The notes: a model not told the origin generated them from the sequence alone. Numbered from the stretch's first letter, positions 24,301-32,109 are shown. The stretch: DNA of 64,000 bases from Triplophysa rosa (GCF_024868665.1 NC_079898.1:3781863-3845862), one strand, 5' to 3'. A program made the numbers and translations.

Positions 24301-27300
24301 AAACTATACCTGAAACTCAAGAAATGCCAGTTTCACCAATCCACCATACAATTTCTGGGTTATATCATCTCTTTCAACCAAGTTACCATGGATCAGGGGA
24401 AGGTGGAGGCGGTCCAGAACTGGTCACAACCCCATACGGTGAGGGAGATGCAGAGGTTTTTAGGATTTGCTAATTTCTACCGGCGCTTCATCGCTGGATT
24501 CAGCTCTATTGCAGCTCCCCTCACCGCCATGACTGGAAAAGGCTCGAGAACCCTGTCCTGGAATCCCGAAGCTCTCAAAGCTTTTGACCAGATGAAGCAA
24601 GCCTTCTGTACTGCTCCTACCCTACTTCTACCCGACCCAGACCTGCCTTTTCTCGTGGAAGTGGATGCCTCTACGACCGGGGTAGGAGCGGTGCTCTCTC
24701 AGCGGCAGGGGAAGCCTCCTAGACTCCATCCATGTGCCTACTTCTCCCGCAAGCTATCCCCGGCGGAGTTAAACTACGACATCGGGAATAAAGAGCTCCT
24801 AGCCATCAAACTGGCTCTGGAAGAATGGCGACACTGGCTGGAGAGAGCGAACTATCCCTTCACCGTGATCACCGATCACCGTAACCTGGAGTACCTCAAA
24901 GAGGCCCGGAGGCTGAATTCTCGTCAGGCCCGTTGGGCACTCTTCTTCTCACAGTTCGACTTCAAAGTGACTTACCGACCTGGCTCGCAAAAAGGCAAAG
25001 CTGATGCTCTCTCCAGACAACACTACGTCACCCCAGATTTAACCGAACCTGAACCAGTGCTTCCTCCAGCCCTGTTCGTCTGCCCCATCCAGTGGGCCCT
25101 CGACCGGGACATCGCTGAACTCCAACACCCTACTCCGCCGGGAGGTCCCGAGGGTAGGATCTTTGTGCCATCCGAGCTCCGCACTACCCTCGTGGACTCT
25201 GCTCATTCTGTTCCGGGATCAGGACACCCAGGCAGACAGCGCACCCTCTCGCTCATCTCCGCCCAACACTGGTAGCCTGGGATGACTCAGGACATCGCCC
25301 GATTCGTCAAAGGATGCTCAGTCTGCGCCATCGCTAAGACACCACGTCACCTGCCGGAGGGAAAACTACTCCCATTGCCCATACCCCAACGACCGTGGTC
25401 TCACCTCGCAGTGGACTCACCGACCTGCCCCTGTCTGTCACATTCACCTGTATCCTGGTGGCAGTGGATAGGTTCTCCAAAGCATGCAAGTTGATTCCCC
25501 TCACTCAGCTCCCCACTGCACTAGAGACGGCTGAGGCCCTGTTTACCCATGTGTTTCGCAATTACGGGCTTCCTGAAGACGTTGTGTCAGACAGGGGTCC
25601 CCAATTCATCTCCCGGGTCTGGAAGGCCTTCTTCGGAATACTGAACATCTCGGTGAGCTTGACCTCCGGATATCACCCTCAGGCGAACGGCCAGGCTGAG
25701 CGGAAGATACAGGACATCGGGAGGTACCTGAGATCATACTGCCATACTCACCAACACAGCTGGCACCGTTTCCTACCCTGGGCGGAGTACGCCCAAAACT
25801 CCCTTCGACAGACCTCAACCGGTCTCACCCCGTTTCAGTGTATCCTAGGATATCAACCTCCCCTGTTCCCCTGGTCTGGAGAACCCTCATCGGTGCCAGC
25901 TGTCGATCACTGGTTTCGGGAGAGCGAGAGGGTCTGGGACTCAGCTCACCACCACCTCCAGCAGGCTATCCGCAGGCAGAAGCTCCATGCGGACGCCCGA
26001 AGATCCCCAAACCCCCAGTATGCTCCAGGGCAACGGGTCTGGTTGTCCACAAGGGACTTACGCCTGCGACAACCCTGCCGGAAGCTGAGTCCCAAATACA
26101 TCGGACCATTCCTCATCACTCGACAGATCAATCCCGTCACCTTCCGCCTCCAGCTGCCCAAACACTACCGGATCTCCCCCTCCTTTCACGTTTCCCTTCT
26201 CAAACCCTTTATTACTCCTGTTTCTGTTTCCTCTACAGACCCTGCTGTAACAACAGATCTGCCTCCTCCTCCACCACCTCTGGACGCCGCCCAACAGATC
26301 TTCAGGGTAGAGGAGATCATGGACTCCAGGAGACGGGGAGGTCACCTCGAGTACCTAATCAACTGGGAGGGCTACGGACCTGAAGAACAATCCTGGGTAC
26401 CACGGATTGACATTCTAGACCAAGCACTCCTACGAGAGTTCCACCAAACCCATCCTGAACGTCCGGGTCCTCGACTTCGAGGTCGACCCCGTCACCCTGG
26501 TAGGTCCGCTGGAGCGGACCATGGAGGAGGGGGTACTGTAACGGTTTCAGCACCACCGGCCACGCCCCCCATGTCGTCACCGCCAGCTCGCTTCACCCGT
26601 TCCCTCTCCCCGGAGTTCTGAACTCAGTTTCCCAGCATGCACCGCACATCCACCATTTTTGATTAGTCCACACCTGCATCACATCATCAGGATTCTATTT
26701 AAGTTTGCACCTTTTTGTTCTTCCCTGTTCAGTCTTGTTGTCTTCACTGCAATTCTTTACCCCGATAAGTATACTTACCTGTTTTTGAAATACTTACCTG
26801 TTTTTGGATATTCCCGTTTTTGAAATACTTACCTGTTTTTGGATATTCCTGTTTTTGAAATAAACTCCTTTTTCTTATCTACCTCCGTGGTGTGCTCTCC
26901 GTCTACCAGAACCCTGACACACAGATGAGCATGTAAACCGAAGTCGCAAGCTAACGCTTTGTCAAAGTGATAGTTATAAGCAGCCTTTCGGTTCGTAAAA
27001 GTGTAAAAATTTAATGTAACATGATGTAACATAATGTAAATGAATTGACACAATGAACTTAAGTCACAAGTTAACACGGTAGTAATGACCATCGTTCTTT
27101 CACTACAGAGGCCATCAAATGGAAACCATTCCTTCTAAAAAGACGTGGTTACTAAATGGTACTCGTAAACTTTACTACATTTCATAAGAGATAAATAACA
27201 CAGAGGTCACAAGTTAACACGGGCATATTCCCTGGATTCATAATTTTGATATTATTGCAAAGATCTACAGCAACTAGCCTTGCGAAATAGCTTAGTGTGA

Positions 27301-30300
27301 TTGTTACCACAGTGACACGCTGCCTTGCTTTATTGCATGGGTACGAATCCCGTGTCAAACCGCTTTATTTACTTTTTCACCTCGCTTCAGCCGTTACGGG
27401 CGATCATACCAATAATTTGCAATCTTAACAAGAATGTCAAAATCATGTAACAAGAAAGTCTGTGTTTATTAGACATCTTAATATAAAGTCGTCTTGTGCT
27501 TTCAGAATCGACGAATCTGCTGAGGTCATTCATGCACCTCTTTGGCGGAGGACCTGTAATCGGAACTTGGTCACCACCTTAGCACCCCCTGACTCGCACA
27601 GATTTTGAAGAACTTTGTCATTTATCTCGCCGTCAATCTGTAATAAAACATCAATAAGCGCACCTAATCTAAATGACACATAGTCATTTGATGCATGGTT
27701 ATCGACTTCATTGGCTAAATGCCGTAACTCTCTAGCTAATTGTGCGCCCGCCATAGTTACTTAACGTTATACACGAAGCAAACGATCAGTGAGTGACGTG
27801 ACGTTAGTCCAAAACAAGCCAAGAGTAATCAATCAAACACTTCAATCTACGCTGAACCAATAGTAGGCAAGACCAACCCATCTAATTATCATACAAGACA
27901 CAGAAAATTAAGAATAAATTCAAGAATAAATAAATAAAAGTGGAAATAAATACATGCGATAATAAATAAATATAAAAATAAGTAAACGTATAAATAAATA
28001 AATGTAAAAAATAAAAGGAAATGATAAATAAAATAATCTAAAAATAATTTAAAAAATAATAATAAAAATAATTAAAAAATGGACACAAAAAATAATAAAT
28101 CAATTTAAAAAATGAAAAAAAAGTTAAAGCTAAGCTCAATAATAGCTAAAACGAATTATTTTGTTTTATCAAACCATTCATTCCTTTATTTATTTTCATA
28201 TATTATTACATTTATTCGTTTATATATTTATTTATTTATACATTTATTTATTTATAATTTTTGCAGGTTTAGTCCTCCATAGTCAGATAGCGCAAATATG
28301 TTTGCGAGAGAACGCAAAAGTTTTGTGAGAGAAAGCAAAAGTTTTGCAAGATAACGCAAACATGTTTGCGAGAGAACGCAAAAGTTTTGCGAGGGAACGC
28401 AAAAGTTTTGCGAGGGAACGCAATGTTTTGCGAGATAACGCTAAATATTTTCTCTTCCCGCTCATATTTTTTCCACCCCATGTCCCTAAAGGGGCTCCGT
28501 TGTTACTTGTTTTGTCCAATATATGGAGAAATCAAAAGTGAAAGAACCATGGGCTTTTCCTGAACGACCCTGCGTAATGCTATTGCAGTTTTTAACACAG
28601 CAAGACCAACCTACCATAGTTATATTTCCTTATCAAACAAGAAAAACAAAACACTGCATTGAACGCACTAGCAGCAATCCTCCTAAAATGGCACAACATT
28701 CAACGCAGCGTGACGTCAATTAACAAGCTCTAGACATACATACAACAATAGTTCATAGTGACTACATTATGTCAAGCTCAAATGTTACAATTAAATAAAT
28801 ATAAAGTAGTTCATATAACATGGGCCCAATATTTATTCTGCTTGATAGCTTAGTGTGAGAAACAGACACATGCAACATGCCTGGCATCAGTAATATAAAT
28901 AATTTTCTTTGAGAGCAGAAGGTGACATTTTGCAATAGAAATGATTTGCTTTTCAGGGTTCTAAATCAGGGTTCCTAAAATCCTGCCCTGGAGGGCAAAA
29001 GCACTGCAGAGTTTAGCTCCAACCCTGAAAAAACACCCGAGCAAGCTAATCAAGGTCTTCAGGATCACAAGGGGTGTGTCTCAATCAGCTCCCTTGTTCA
29101 GTGGTCAGGGCACTGATCAGGGAGTCAGCCATTTTTTCTCATTCGCAAAATCCTTCCAGTGCACTTTGTTCCCTAAAAATTCCCACAATGCAACGCAAAA
29201 ATTAGGAAGCATCGAGGCTCCCTATGTTCCCTTACCAGAAATCATCTGACATTTTTGGAAGCTGTTTAACCGAAATCGCACGAGCCAACTTAATGAAACG
29301 CAACAGAACTTTTAAAAAGACAAACATTTATTGTATTTTATGTATAAACACACATTGCTAGACAGGCAGGGACACAATCTACAGTTAAATAGAACAATTG
29401 ACCAAATTTGTGCACAGAGAATAATTGAAGTGTTTGTCATATGTACGTCAACCAATATAACAAATAAAGTCGTTGATATGTTGATAATTACTTGCTGTGA
29501 AGTATGACAACGTGCTTAAGCTGTCACGTCACAGGAAAATAAGTTAACTGTGTCCCAATGTGAAGCGAGCCAGGGTCCTTATACCAGTGCCCGGACCCGT
29601 GTACACGATGTACTGATTCACAACCTCAGGAGCTATTGATACACAAGGAAATCACATGTGAGTAAGGGGACTGGACCTCCAGGACCGGATTGGAGGAACC
29701 TAGCAAGCAATCATGGCCTCCTGAAGGCTTGGTGATATGAACTACTTTCATGACACATTAATGTCTTTTTTTTTGAGGTAACAAAATTGTTTCCTTTATG
29801 TTCTACAGAAAAACAGCATAATTCTGGTTTAGACTAACTTTGTGGGAGAGAGAATATGAGATAATGTTTGTTTTGGGGTGAATTTGTCTTGTAACTTTGG
29901 CATTTAGTGCTGGCATTTAGTTTTATTCTGACTTTTTTGTGTAGCATATGGAATAAACAACAGGAGCACACCTTGTTTGCTCCATTTGTCTGAAGACTAG
30001 TCTGCCAGTTTGATGTAACCTTGTTCTCAAAAGGCATTCTTTTCAAATGTGGCACAAAGCTGAAAGACTTGACCTTGGTTGCAAATACAGTGGTGACCTA
30101 TGAAACAAAAATATTTTTAAAGTGATTATAGTACACACAGAAACTTTGTGTAGAGCACATGGTATTGAAAACAACGAAGAGCGATCAAGCTTCCATCAGC
30201 TCTAACAAATGATCAAATGAAAAATAGTGCTGTATCCAAATGAGTTGTAGCATTTTTATCCGTGTGTAGTCTGATTGGAGCACTGACTGTTACAGAAAAA

Positions 30301-30913
30301 CTGCAGTGTCTTCACTATGAAGCACAAATCAAGGTCTGTGACAATAAAATCGTGCCACAGCATTTTATAACACCCCATTTTGCAATCATGCTTTTTTTAA
30401 CATAAGAATTTAATTTCAGTTTAGCTTTTTTTAGTCAACAGAGAGCTGAGAATAATATAACAATTTAAGAATTTAAATTGTTATTAATTTGTTATTAATT
30501 GTTATTAATATTAATTTATATTAATATTTTATTGTATATTAATTGTAATTAAAACTACTCAACAGTCTACCGGAAGTTAAGTTAATGTTTGCTTATGTTG
30601 TTGCTGCTGAAACTATCTATGTCAAACTTGTTAAATTGGTAAAAATGGCCTTGCTCAAAACATTTATTTACTCACCTAAATAAATCCTAATCCACAAACC
30701 AGACATCCTCAAAAATCAGACACATTTGTCTAAAAAATGTGATTTGAACTAATTATTTCTAGTCATAAAGACATTGACTGTGGTTCAGCAAAGAAACTCT
30801 GAATAATGGTGACTTAAAGAGGCATGTTTTACCTTTAGTTTGATGTTAGCGCTGTCCTTGACATCAAACAAATGGGAAAATATTGTGTTGCAGATTGCTT
30901 TCAGGCTGTTCAT
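9176..30913 (-). CDS. mlip: Muscular LMNA-interacting protein, spliced gene model
   Basis: Join, in minus-strand order: 30913-30833 (tentative), 30097-29972, 19482-19345, 18068-16380, 15840-15769, 15292-15212, 13617-13534, 9328-9176. Each internal exon has AG/GT borders and all junctions are phase 0. Recalled human MLIP matches are strongest for [19 protein letters not shown]...ATID.VL.D, LLTAIL and TKPGVI.PV...NPF..Y. MLIP is known in vertebrate muscle and heart, where it binds lamin A/C and localises to the nucleus and nuclear envelope. The protein is mostly disordered and Ser/Pro-rich. Introns hold a DIRS derivative and a chromovirus. Alternative exons are likely, as known for mammalian MLIP. 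Confidence 0.82.
9521..9820 (-). repeat. LTR fragment (minus orientation)
   Basis: It starts TGTCACGAATTTGGTGG, and its reverse complement ends in the U5-type tail GGTTAACCCCTTCACC...CGTGACA shared with several LTRs in this window. The other end dissolves into a (CA)n tract near 9816-9841. No coding capacity or target duplication was found. It lies in the last mlip intron. Confidence 0.6.
9847..10102. mobile_element. Short MITE with GGGGAC inverted ends
   Basis: Left end GTTTACTATCCCCGTGGGGAC and right end GTCCCCACCGGGATATACAAAC are inverted repeats of about 21 bases with few mismatches. The interior is AT-rich with the CCCTAACCCTATCCCTAAACC phrase often seen in this type of fish element. 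(CA)n tracts abut both sides (about 9816-9841 and 10110-10131). It is non-coding, and the superfamily is uncertain (Tc1-like suspected). Confidence 0.65.
10134..10889. other. mlip intron, nothing recognised
   Basis: AT-rich intronic sequence. No exon-like frame with splice sites, RNA gene or clear repeat boundary was found. Confidence 0.4.
10890..11560. repeat. GTACC-rich interspersed repeat split by a solo LTR
   Basis: Both sides of the solo LTR at 11145-11472 are dense in GGTAC/GTACC words (TTTTGGGGTACA, GGGTACC, AAAGTACAG) in both orientations, as in palindromic fish repeats. Its outer limits are not sharp. The LTR clearly inserted into it, since the 5-bp duplication GTACC is one of its motifs. 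Confidence 0.5.
11145..11472 (+). mobile_element. Solo LTR with target duplication
   Basis: A 328-base unit begins TGTAGCGAGGAAGGCGGG and ends CTATTGAACTTTGTTACA (TG...CA ends). It is flanked by direct repeats GTACC at 11140-11144 and 11473-11477. A GC-rich first half and an AT-rich second half with TATTAAAG fit U3/R organisation. No internal domain remains, so it is a solo LTR from recombination between two LTRs. The copy at 39088-39482 has similar ends. Confidence 0.8.
12460..12501 (-). CDS. mlip: Candidate alternative terminal exon of mlip
   Basis: The acceptor-like TTCTGAATTTCCAAAG precedes a 13-codon frame [13 protein letters not shown] ending in TAA. In phase 0 it would follow the exon at 13534-13617. 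The SSPSPKLLG string resembles a Ser/Pro-rich stretch I recall after the PAQLRQQ exon in human MLIP (SPSRSPKTLLG). The resemblance is short and the polypyrimidine tract is modest, so this is a hypothesis. The rest of 11561-13533 shows no supported exon. Confidence 0.3.
   Translation of the reverse strand, partial: PQTSSSPSPKLLG
13534..13617 (-). CDS. mlip: mlip PAQLRQQ exon
   Basis: An 84-base exon with acceptor TCTCTCTGTGCAG and donor AGA|GTGAGC. It encodes 28 residues with [20 protein letters not shown], nearly identical in pattern to the PAQLRQQTEELCATIDKVL block of human MLIP as I recall it. This is the strongest single identification in the gene. The flanking open frame reads on into the intron and should be ignored. 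Confidence 0.9.
14056..14904 (+). mobile_element. DIRS internal-deletion derivative
   Basis: The left third (14056 to about 14400) matches the left leader of the DIRS-like element at 2927, including TATA (14205-14210) and TTTACCCTGGGCGTTTCGGCAG. The right part (from about 14405) matches its right end (8040-8557). All of gag, RT and recombinase are missing. Both ends remain: GTTCCCTTTCTGTC at the left and GACAGAAAGGGAAC near 14857-14870 are inverted repeats, followed by the extension GTTACGACTGTAACCTCTG. It sits in an mlip intron and could be mobilised only in trans. Confidence 0.78.
15212..15292 (-). CDS. mlip: mlip internal exon
   Basis: An 81-base phase-0 exon (acceptor TTCTGTTTAAAG, donor GAG|GTAAAA) encoding [20 protein letters not shown] and a short acidic end. 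It follows the [13 protein letters not shown] exon, where human MLIP continues with a short acidic segment (KALDEPAKTESVS as recalled). Similarity is weak apart from position and the ALDE/AIDD start. Confidence 0.72.
15769..15840 (-). CDS. mlip: mlip [12 protein letters not shown] exon
   Basis: A 72-base phase-0 exon (acceptor TCTAATACAG, donor CAG|GTAAGC) encoding [20 protein letters not shown] then LEQQ. The recalled human segment reads [20 protein letters not shown] then LEQK, an almost position-by-position match, so this exon is firmly mlip. Confidence 0.92.
15841..16379 (-). other. mlip intron
   Basis: Intron between the large exon and the AAIPTNT exon. The large open frame continues into it after the donor, so its last ~80 residues are not protein. 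Confidence 0.7.
16380..18068 (-). CDS. mlip: mlip large Ser/Pro-rich exon
   Basis: A 563-codon exon bounded by acceptor TTTCTTTCTTTCTCAG and donor AAG|GTACAG. It is low-complexity and rich in Ser, Pro and Thr, with many SP motifs, consistent with a disordered phosphoprotein. The block [20 protein letters not shown] (about residues 185-205 of the exon) corresponds to the SRLALLTAILK block of human MLIP as recalled. The end KNRK joins TYKIKS of the next exon, as the human K-rich junction does. The uninterrupted frame extends beyond both splice sites; the methionine far upstream is intronic. Confidence 0.85.
19345..19482 (-). CDS. mlip: mlip acidic exon ([10 protein letters not shown])
   Basis: A 138-base phase-0 exon (acceptor TTTTCTGTTCCAG, donor GAG|GTGAAT). 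It encodes [13 protein letters not shown], then [20 protein letters not shown]. The pattern [F/Y]KAE.[V/I]..[V/I]..[D/E]-rich matches the DLFKAEYVLIVDSEGED block recalled from human MLIP. It joins the large exon in phase 0. Confidence 0.82.
19483..20040 (-). other. mlip intron, degenerate MITE end
   Basis: Intronic. Around 19830-19915 (AGTAGTTTACACTAAATAAAAATACTG...) resembles a worn copy of the AGTTCACCCAAAAATGAAAA MITE seen whole at 56084-56443. No exon was found. Confidence 0.4.
20041..20280 (+). repeat. Left inverted arm, part a, with GCAAAACTTTTGCG minisatellite
   Basis: Starts CGGAGCCCTTTTAGGGACATGG and continues with an alternating minisatellite (GCAAAACTTTTGCGTT, CTCGCAAACATATTTGCG). 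The same series occurs in reverse at 28290-28510. Period is about 23 or 46 bases with variants. It is non-coding despite open frames. Confidence 0.75.
20281..20860. mobile_element. MITE with about 80-bp terminal inverted repeats
   Basis: Left end GCTCCGTACATTAACAATGG and right end (reverse complement) GCTCCGTACATAAACATTGG are inverted. Similarity continues through ATTCCCGGACCAATAAC and GTGAGCTAAACGTT to about 80 bases on each side. The 580-base element has no coding capacity. It interrupts the left arm; the right arm at 28285 lacks it. No convincing target duplication was seen. Confidence 0.72.
20900..21660 (+). repeat. Left inverted arm, part b, with ATGGCGGGCGC frame
   Basis: From ATATGGAGGACTAAACCTGC through a long (TTTA)n-rich stretch to CTAACGTCACGTCACTCACTG and an ATGGCGGGCGCACAATTAG start at 21434. 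The same series is found on the minus strand at 28285-27540. The short frame from 21434 is truncated relative to the minus copy (shift near 21500). Confidence 0.75.
21704..22293 (+). repeat. Chromovirus 5' LTR (590 bp)
   Basis: TG...CA ended. The middle holds about eight copies of a 35-bp unit (TGTTTTTGAAATACTTACCT plus GTTTTTGGATATTCC); the 3' LTR has two or three. An AATAAA at 22233-22238 could serve as the poly(A) signal. The copy-number difference accounts for the length difference from the 3' LTR. Confidence 0.93.
21863..21902 (+). promoter_or_regulatory. LTR TATA box and self-priming 5' transcript end
   Basis: TATTTAAG (21863-21870) is followed 31 bases downstream by GTTCAGTCT (21894-21902). 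This nine-base word is the exact reverse complement of AGACTGAAC at 22296-22304, just inside the LTR. In Tf1/sushi elements the transcript's own 5' end, not a tRNA, primes reverse transcription. The arrangement here fits that; the exact start site is inferred from TATA spacing. Confidence 0.65.
22296..22304 (+). promoter_or_regulatory. Self-priming primer-binding site
   Basis: AGACTGAAC lies two bases after the 5' LTR. It does not begin TGG as tRNA-primed sites do, and it pairs over nine bases with 21894-21902 in the R region. The two-base spacing matches the two bases integrase would remove. Confidence 0.65.
22311..23010 (+). pseudogene. Chromovirus gag, multiple frameshifts
   Basis: From ATG 22311 the frame encodes a Pro-rich start ([20 protein letters not shown]) and then shifts near 22525. 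Gag-like segments continue in other phases: [17 protein letters not shown] (about 22556), [19 protein letters not shown] (about 22710) and [17 protein letters not shown] (about 22835). At least three frame changes separate them, so no full-length Gag can be made. The zinc knuckle follows in the next frame. Confidence 0.75.
23011..25275 (+). pseudogene. Chromovirus zinc knuckle-protease-RT-RNase H-integrase N-terminus
   Basis: A 754-residue open stretch. It holds a CCHC knuckle ([14 protein letters not shown], about residues 22-36), a retropepsin motif ([10 protein letters not shown], about 75-85), RT with [13 protein letters not shown] and catalytic YLDD (402-405), RNase H with [13 protein letters not shown] (about 548-561) and [11 protein letters not shown], then the integrase zinc-binding region with its two histidines. 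It ends at TAG (25273-25275) inside that zinc region, directly after a Trp codon; the reading continues in phase beyond, so this is a nonsense change. RT and RNase H look complete. Confidence 0.88.
25276..26621 (+). pseudogene. Chromovirus integrase and chromodomain, frameshifted
   Basis: After the stop the same frame gives the two zinc-site cysteines (GCSVCAIAK) and the first catalytic Asp region (HLAVD), then is lost near 25417. The frame open from 25395 carries VVSDRGPQF (second Asp), [11 protein letters not shown] (the Glu), and a C-terminal chromodomain ([20 protein letters not shown] and SWVPRIDI), ending at TGA 26619-26621 inside the 3' LTR. The chromodomain is the mark of chromoviruses and in relatives guides integration to marked chromatin. 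The frameshift falls just after the first catalytic Asp. Confidence 0.88.
26523..26533 (+). promoter_or_regulatory. Chromovirus polypurine tract
   Basis: GGAGGAGGGGG lies three bases upstream of the 3' LTR, the usual primer site for plus-strand DNA synthesis. Confidence 0.75.
26537..26919 (+). repeat. Chromovirus 3' LTR (383 bp)
   Basis: Matches the 5' LTR from TGTAACGG to CCTGACA with far fewer copies of the 35-bp unit. AATAAA is at 26859-26864. I saw no substitutions against the 5' LTR in the shared non-repetitive part. Confidence 0.93.
26925..27530. other. mlip intron with tRNA-like repeat
   Basis: This was the loop between the two inverted arms before the chromovirus inserted. At 27285-27362 it contains A-box-like TAGCTTAGTGTG and B-box-like GGTACGAATCC, as in a tRNA-derived SINE head. 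It lacks a convincing cloverleaf, so I do not call a tRNA gene. Confidence 0.35.
27530..27754 (-). CDS. Unrecognised 74-aa frame in the inverted arm
   Basis: [20 protein letters not shown] followed by a helical, leucine-rich segment ([20 protein letters not shown]). The left arm has the same start with a frameshift. I do not recognise a family. Two copies starting ATGGCGGGCGC after a TGACG/ACGTCA-like region look like a captured 5' gene end or an element's own ORF. There is no evidence it is expressed. Confidence 0.3.
   Translation of the reverse strand: MAGAQLARELRHLANEVDNHASNDYVSFRLGALIDVLLQIDGEINDKVLQNLCESGGAKVVTKFRLQVLRQRGA
27530..28520 (-). repeat. Right inverted arm, counterpart of 20041-21660
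   Basis: On the minus strand the order repeats that of the left arm: CGGAGCCCCTTTAGGGACATGG (28500), the GCAAAACTTTTGCG minisatellite, ATGGAGGACTAAACCTGC, the (TTTA)n stretch, TAACGTCACGTCACTCACTG and ATGGCGGGCGC (27754). It lacks the MITE present in the left arm. Arms of 1.0-1.6 kb separated originally by about 0.65 kb would form a large cruciform-capable palindrome. Confidence 0.78.
28521..29971. other. mlip intron with old repeat fragments
   Basis: At about 28965-29075 the phrase AATCCTGCCCTGGAGGGCAA...AGCTCCAACCCTG resembles the hAT-type MITE found whole at 44633-44825. About 29080-29730 has words common in dispersed fish repeats (GTGTGTCTCAATCAGCTCCC) but no defined ends. No exon is seen. 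Confidence 0.4.
29972..30097 (-). CDS. mlip: mlip N-terminal exon ([11 protein letters not shown])
   Basis: A 126-base phase-0 exon: acceptor TTTTTGTTTCATAG, donor AAG|GTGTGC. It encodes [20 protein letters not shown] then [20 protein letters not shown] and NK. It resembles the recalled human KPLIFTFVPTVRRLP...KFLVK block near the MLIP N-terminus (F.FVP...RLP/RMP). It lies about 10.5 kb upstream of the next exon because of the inverted arms and chromovirus in the intron. Confidence 0.75.
30098..30832 (-). other. mlip intron
   Basis: AT-rich with short TTATTAATTG-type tandem words around 30470-30545. Nothing else is recognised. Confidence 0.4.
30833..30913 (-). CDS. mlip: Candidate first coding exon of mlip
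   Basis: A 27-codon frame starting at ATG 30913-30911 ([20 protein letters not shown] then SANIKLK) ends exactly at AAG|GTAAAAC in phase 0, the phase required by the next exon. I recall no clear homologue of this peptide. Support comes from start codon, donor and phase, so it may be one of several alternative first exons or a chance frame. Confidence 0.4.
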
Positions 30914-32109
30914 TGGAGTGCACTAGTAACAATGGCTGTGGAAGGGGTGGCCCTATTCTGTAGACATTTAAATCTAACAATCAAAGATGCTTCTTCTACA
31001 AACTATTGGGTCTGTATTTTGACTTATGTTAGCAGATTTCCCAACTCATATTTCACCAACTGTTGTTTGACATGTAAATTAAAAATATTAGAAAATGTAA
31101 GGGGCACTAGCTACTGGTTGACAGGGAAGTCCTTCAGATATGAACTCTTTTACACGTAAGCTTCTTTTACACTGTAAGCATATTTATTACATTCTTGGAA
31201 GTTAAAATGCGATCTATATAATATGATAATGAAAGAAAGTCCTATCGCATCATATGTACACCCATGTGCAGATTGCAGTGCATGCGTTTATATGTATACC
31301 AAACAAATGAATGTGCTGTTTGTAATTTCATATCTTGTTAATTGTATGTCAATTTTACAAAAAAAGAGAAAGCATCACAGAAATAAACATTCTGGAAATG
31401 ATAAACTGCTTCATGTGTGTTTGTGTGTTAGCTAGCTGTCTAGCTTCTTCAGAGTGATGCAGTTGCGGGGAAAGTATAGTCCGAGCTAGTTTAGTGGCGG
31501 AGTGATACAAACATTGGTGATACTGGTAGAATATTGCATGGCTCAGATTCGGATTCAGAATCAGATTCGAGAACCAGAAAAAACTGTTGTATAATGTATT
31601 TTTACTTGTATGCACGTGTATTTAAATGTCTGAAGCTTAAAATGTGGTTGAAAGCACTGCATAGATTTGATATTTGGCAGGATTGAGTACGTCTGTCTCT
31701 GTTTCAGCTGCAGGGACCAGTGTAGAATGATCACACCGATGTGATCATATCATTGTTCGCGTTAAAGTTTTTCTCGATTGCTTAAACACATTTCTTGAAA
31801 TTATGCCTCGTATTCTCAAAACAGTAAACACAAATCTATAACATCTCACCCAATTCTCCAAACATCCTATTGTCAGGTCAAAATGAAGCTCTCTTCTCAA
31901 AACCATTCAAATTTGCTGAAAAAACAAACTTTTCCTGCAGACATGACACACAAGCCCTCAAAAACACCCACACTGCAACATAGTCTTAGACACTGGTGAG
32001 ATCAATTCAAAACAATATTTCCAAAACTGGTAAGTTATGGTTCTCCCCCTCATAAACCTTTTCACATGAACACAAGACACAACCAATGTATACATTGGCA
32101 CATTTTTAT
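30914..32109. other. Upstream flank and non-coding end of a transposon
   Basis: 30914-31760 shows no gene; it would be the promoter region if the candidate first exon is real. A run of SINE/LINE-tail-like CAGATTCGGATTCAGAATCAG lies near 31543-31563. About 31770-32109 (TTTTTCTCGATTGCTTAAAC onward) is probably the 3' non-coding end of the transposon whose transposase follows on the minus strand. Confidence 0.4.

Larger units (their letters stand above)
21704..26919 (+). mobile_element. Ty3/gypsy chromovirus (Tf1/sushi-like LTR retrotransposon)
   Basis: LTRs at 21704-22293 and 26537-26919 start TGTAACGG and end CCTGACA. They are flanked by 5-bp duplications CACAG (21699-21703, 26920-26924). The inside carries gag, protease, RT, RNase H, integrase and a chromodomain in order. 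The first bases past each inner LTR edge give AC|TGT...ACA|GT symmetry, as expected if integrase trims two bases. The LTRs look identical outside a 35-bp tandem repeat, so insertion is recent, yet the coding region has several frameshifts and one stop. It sits inside an mlip intron in the opposite orientation. Confidence 0.93.

Noticed and set aside
27285..27362. Possible tRNA gene
   Set aside because: A- and B-box-like words but no acceptor stem or anticodon arm that pairs; more likely a tRNA-derived repeat.
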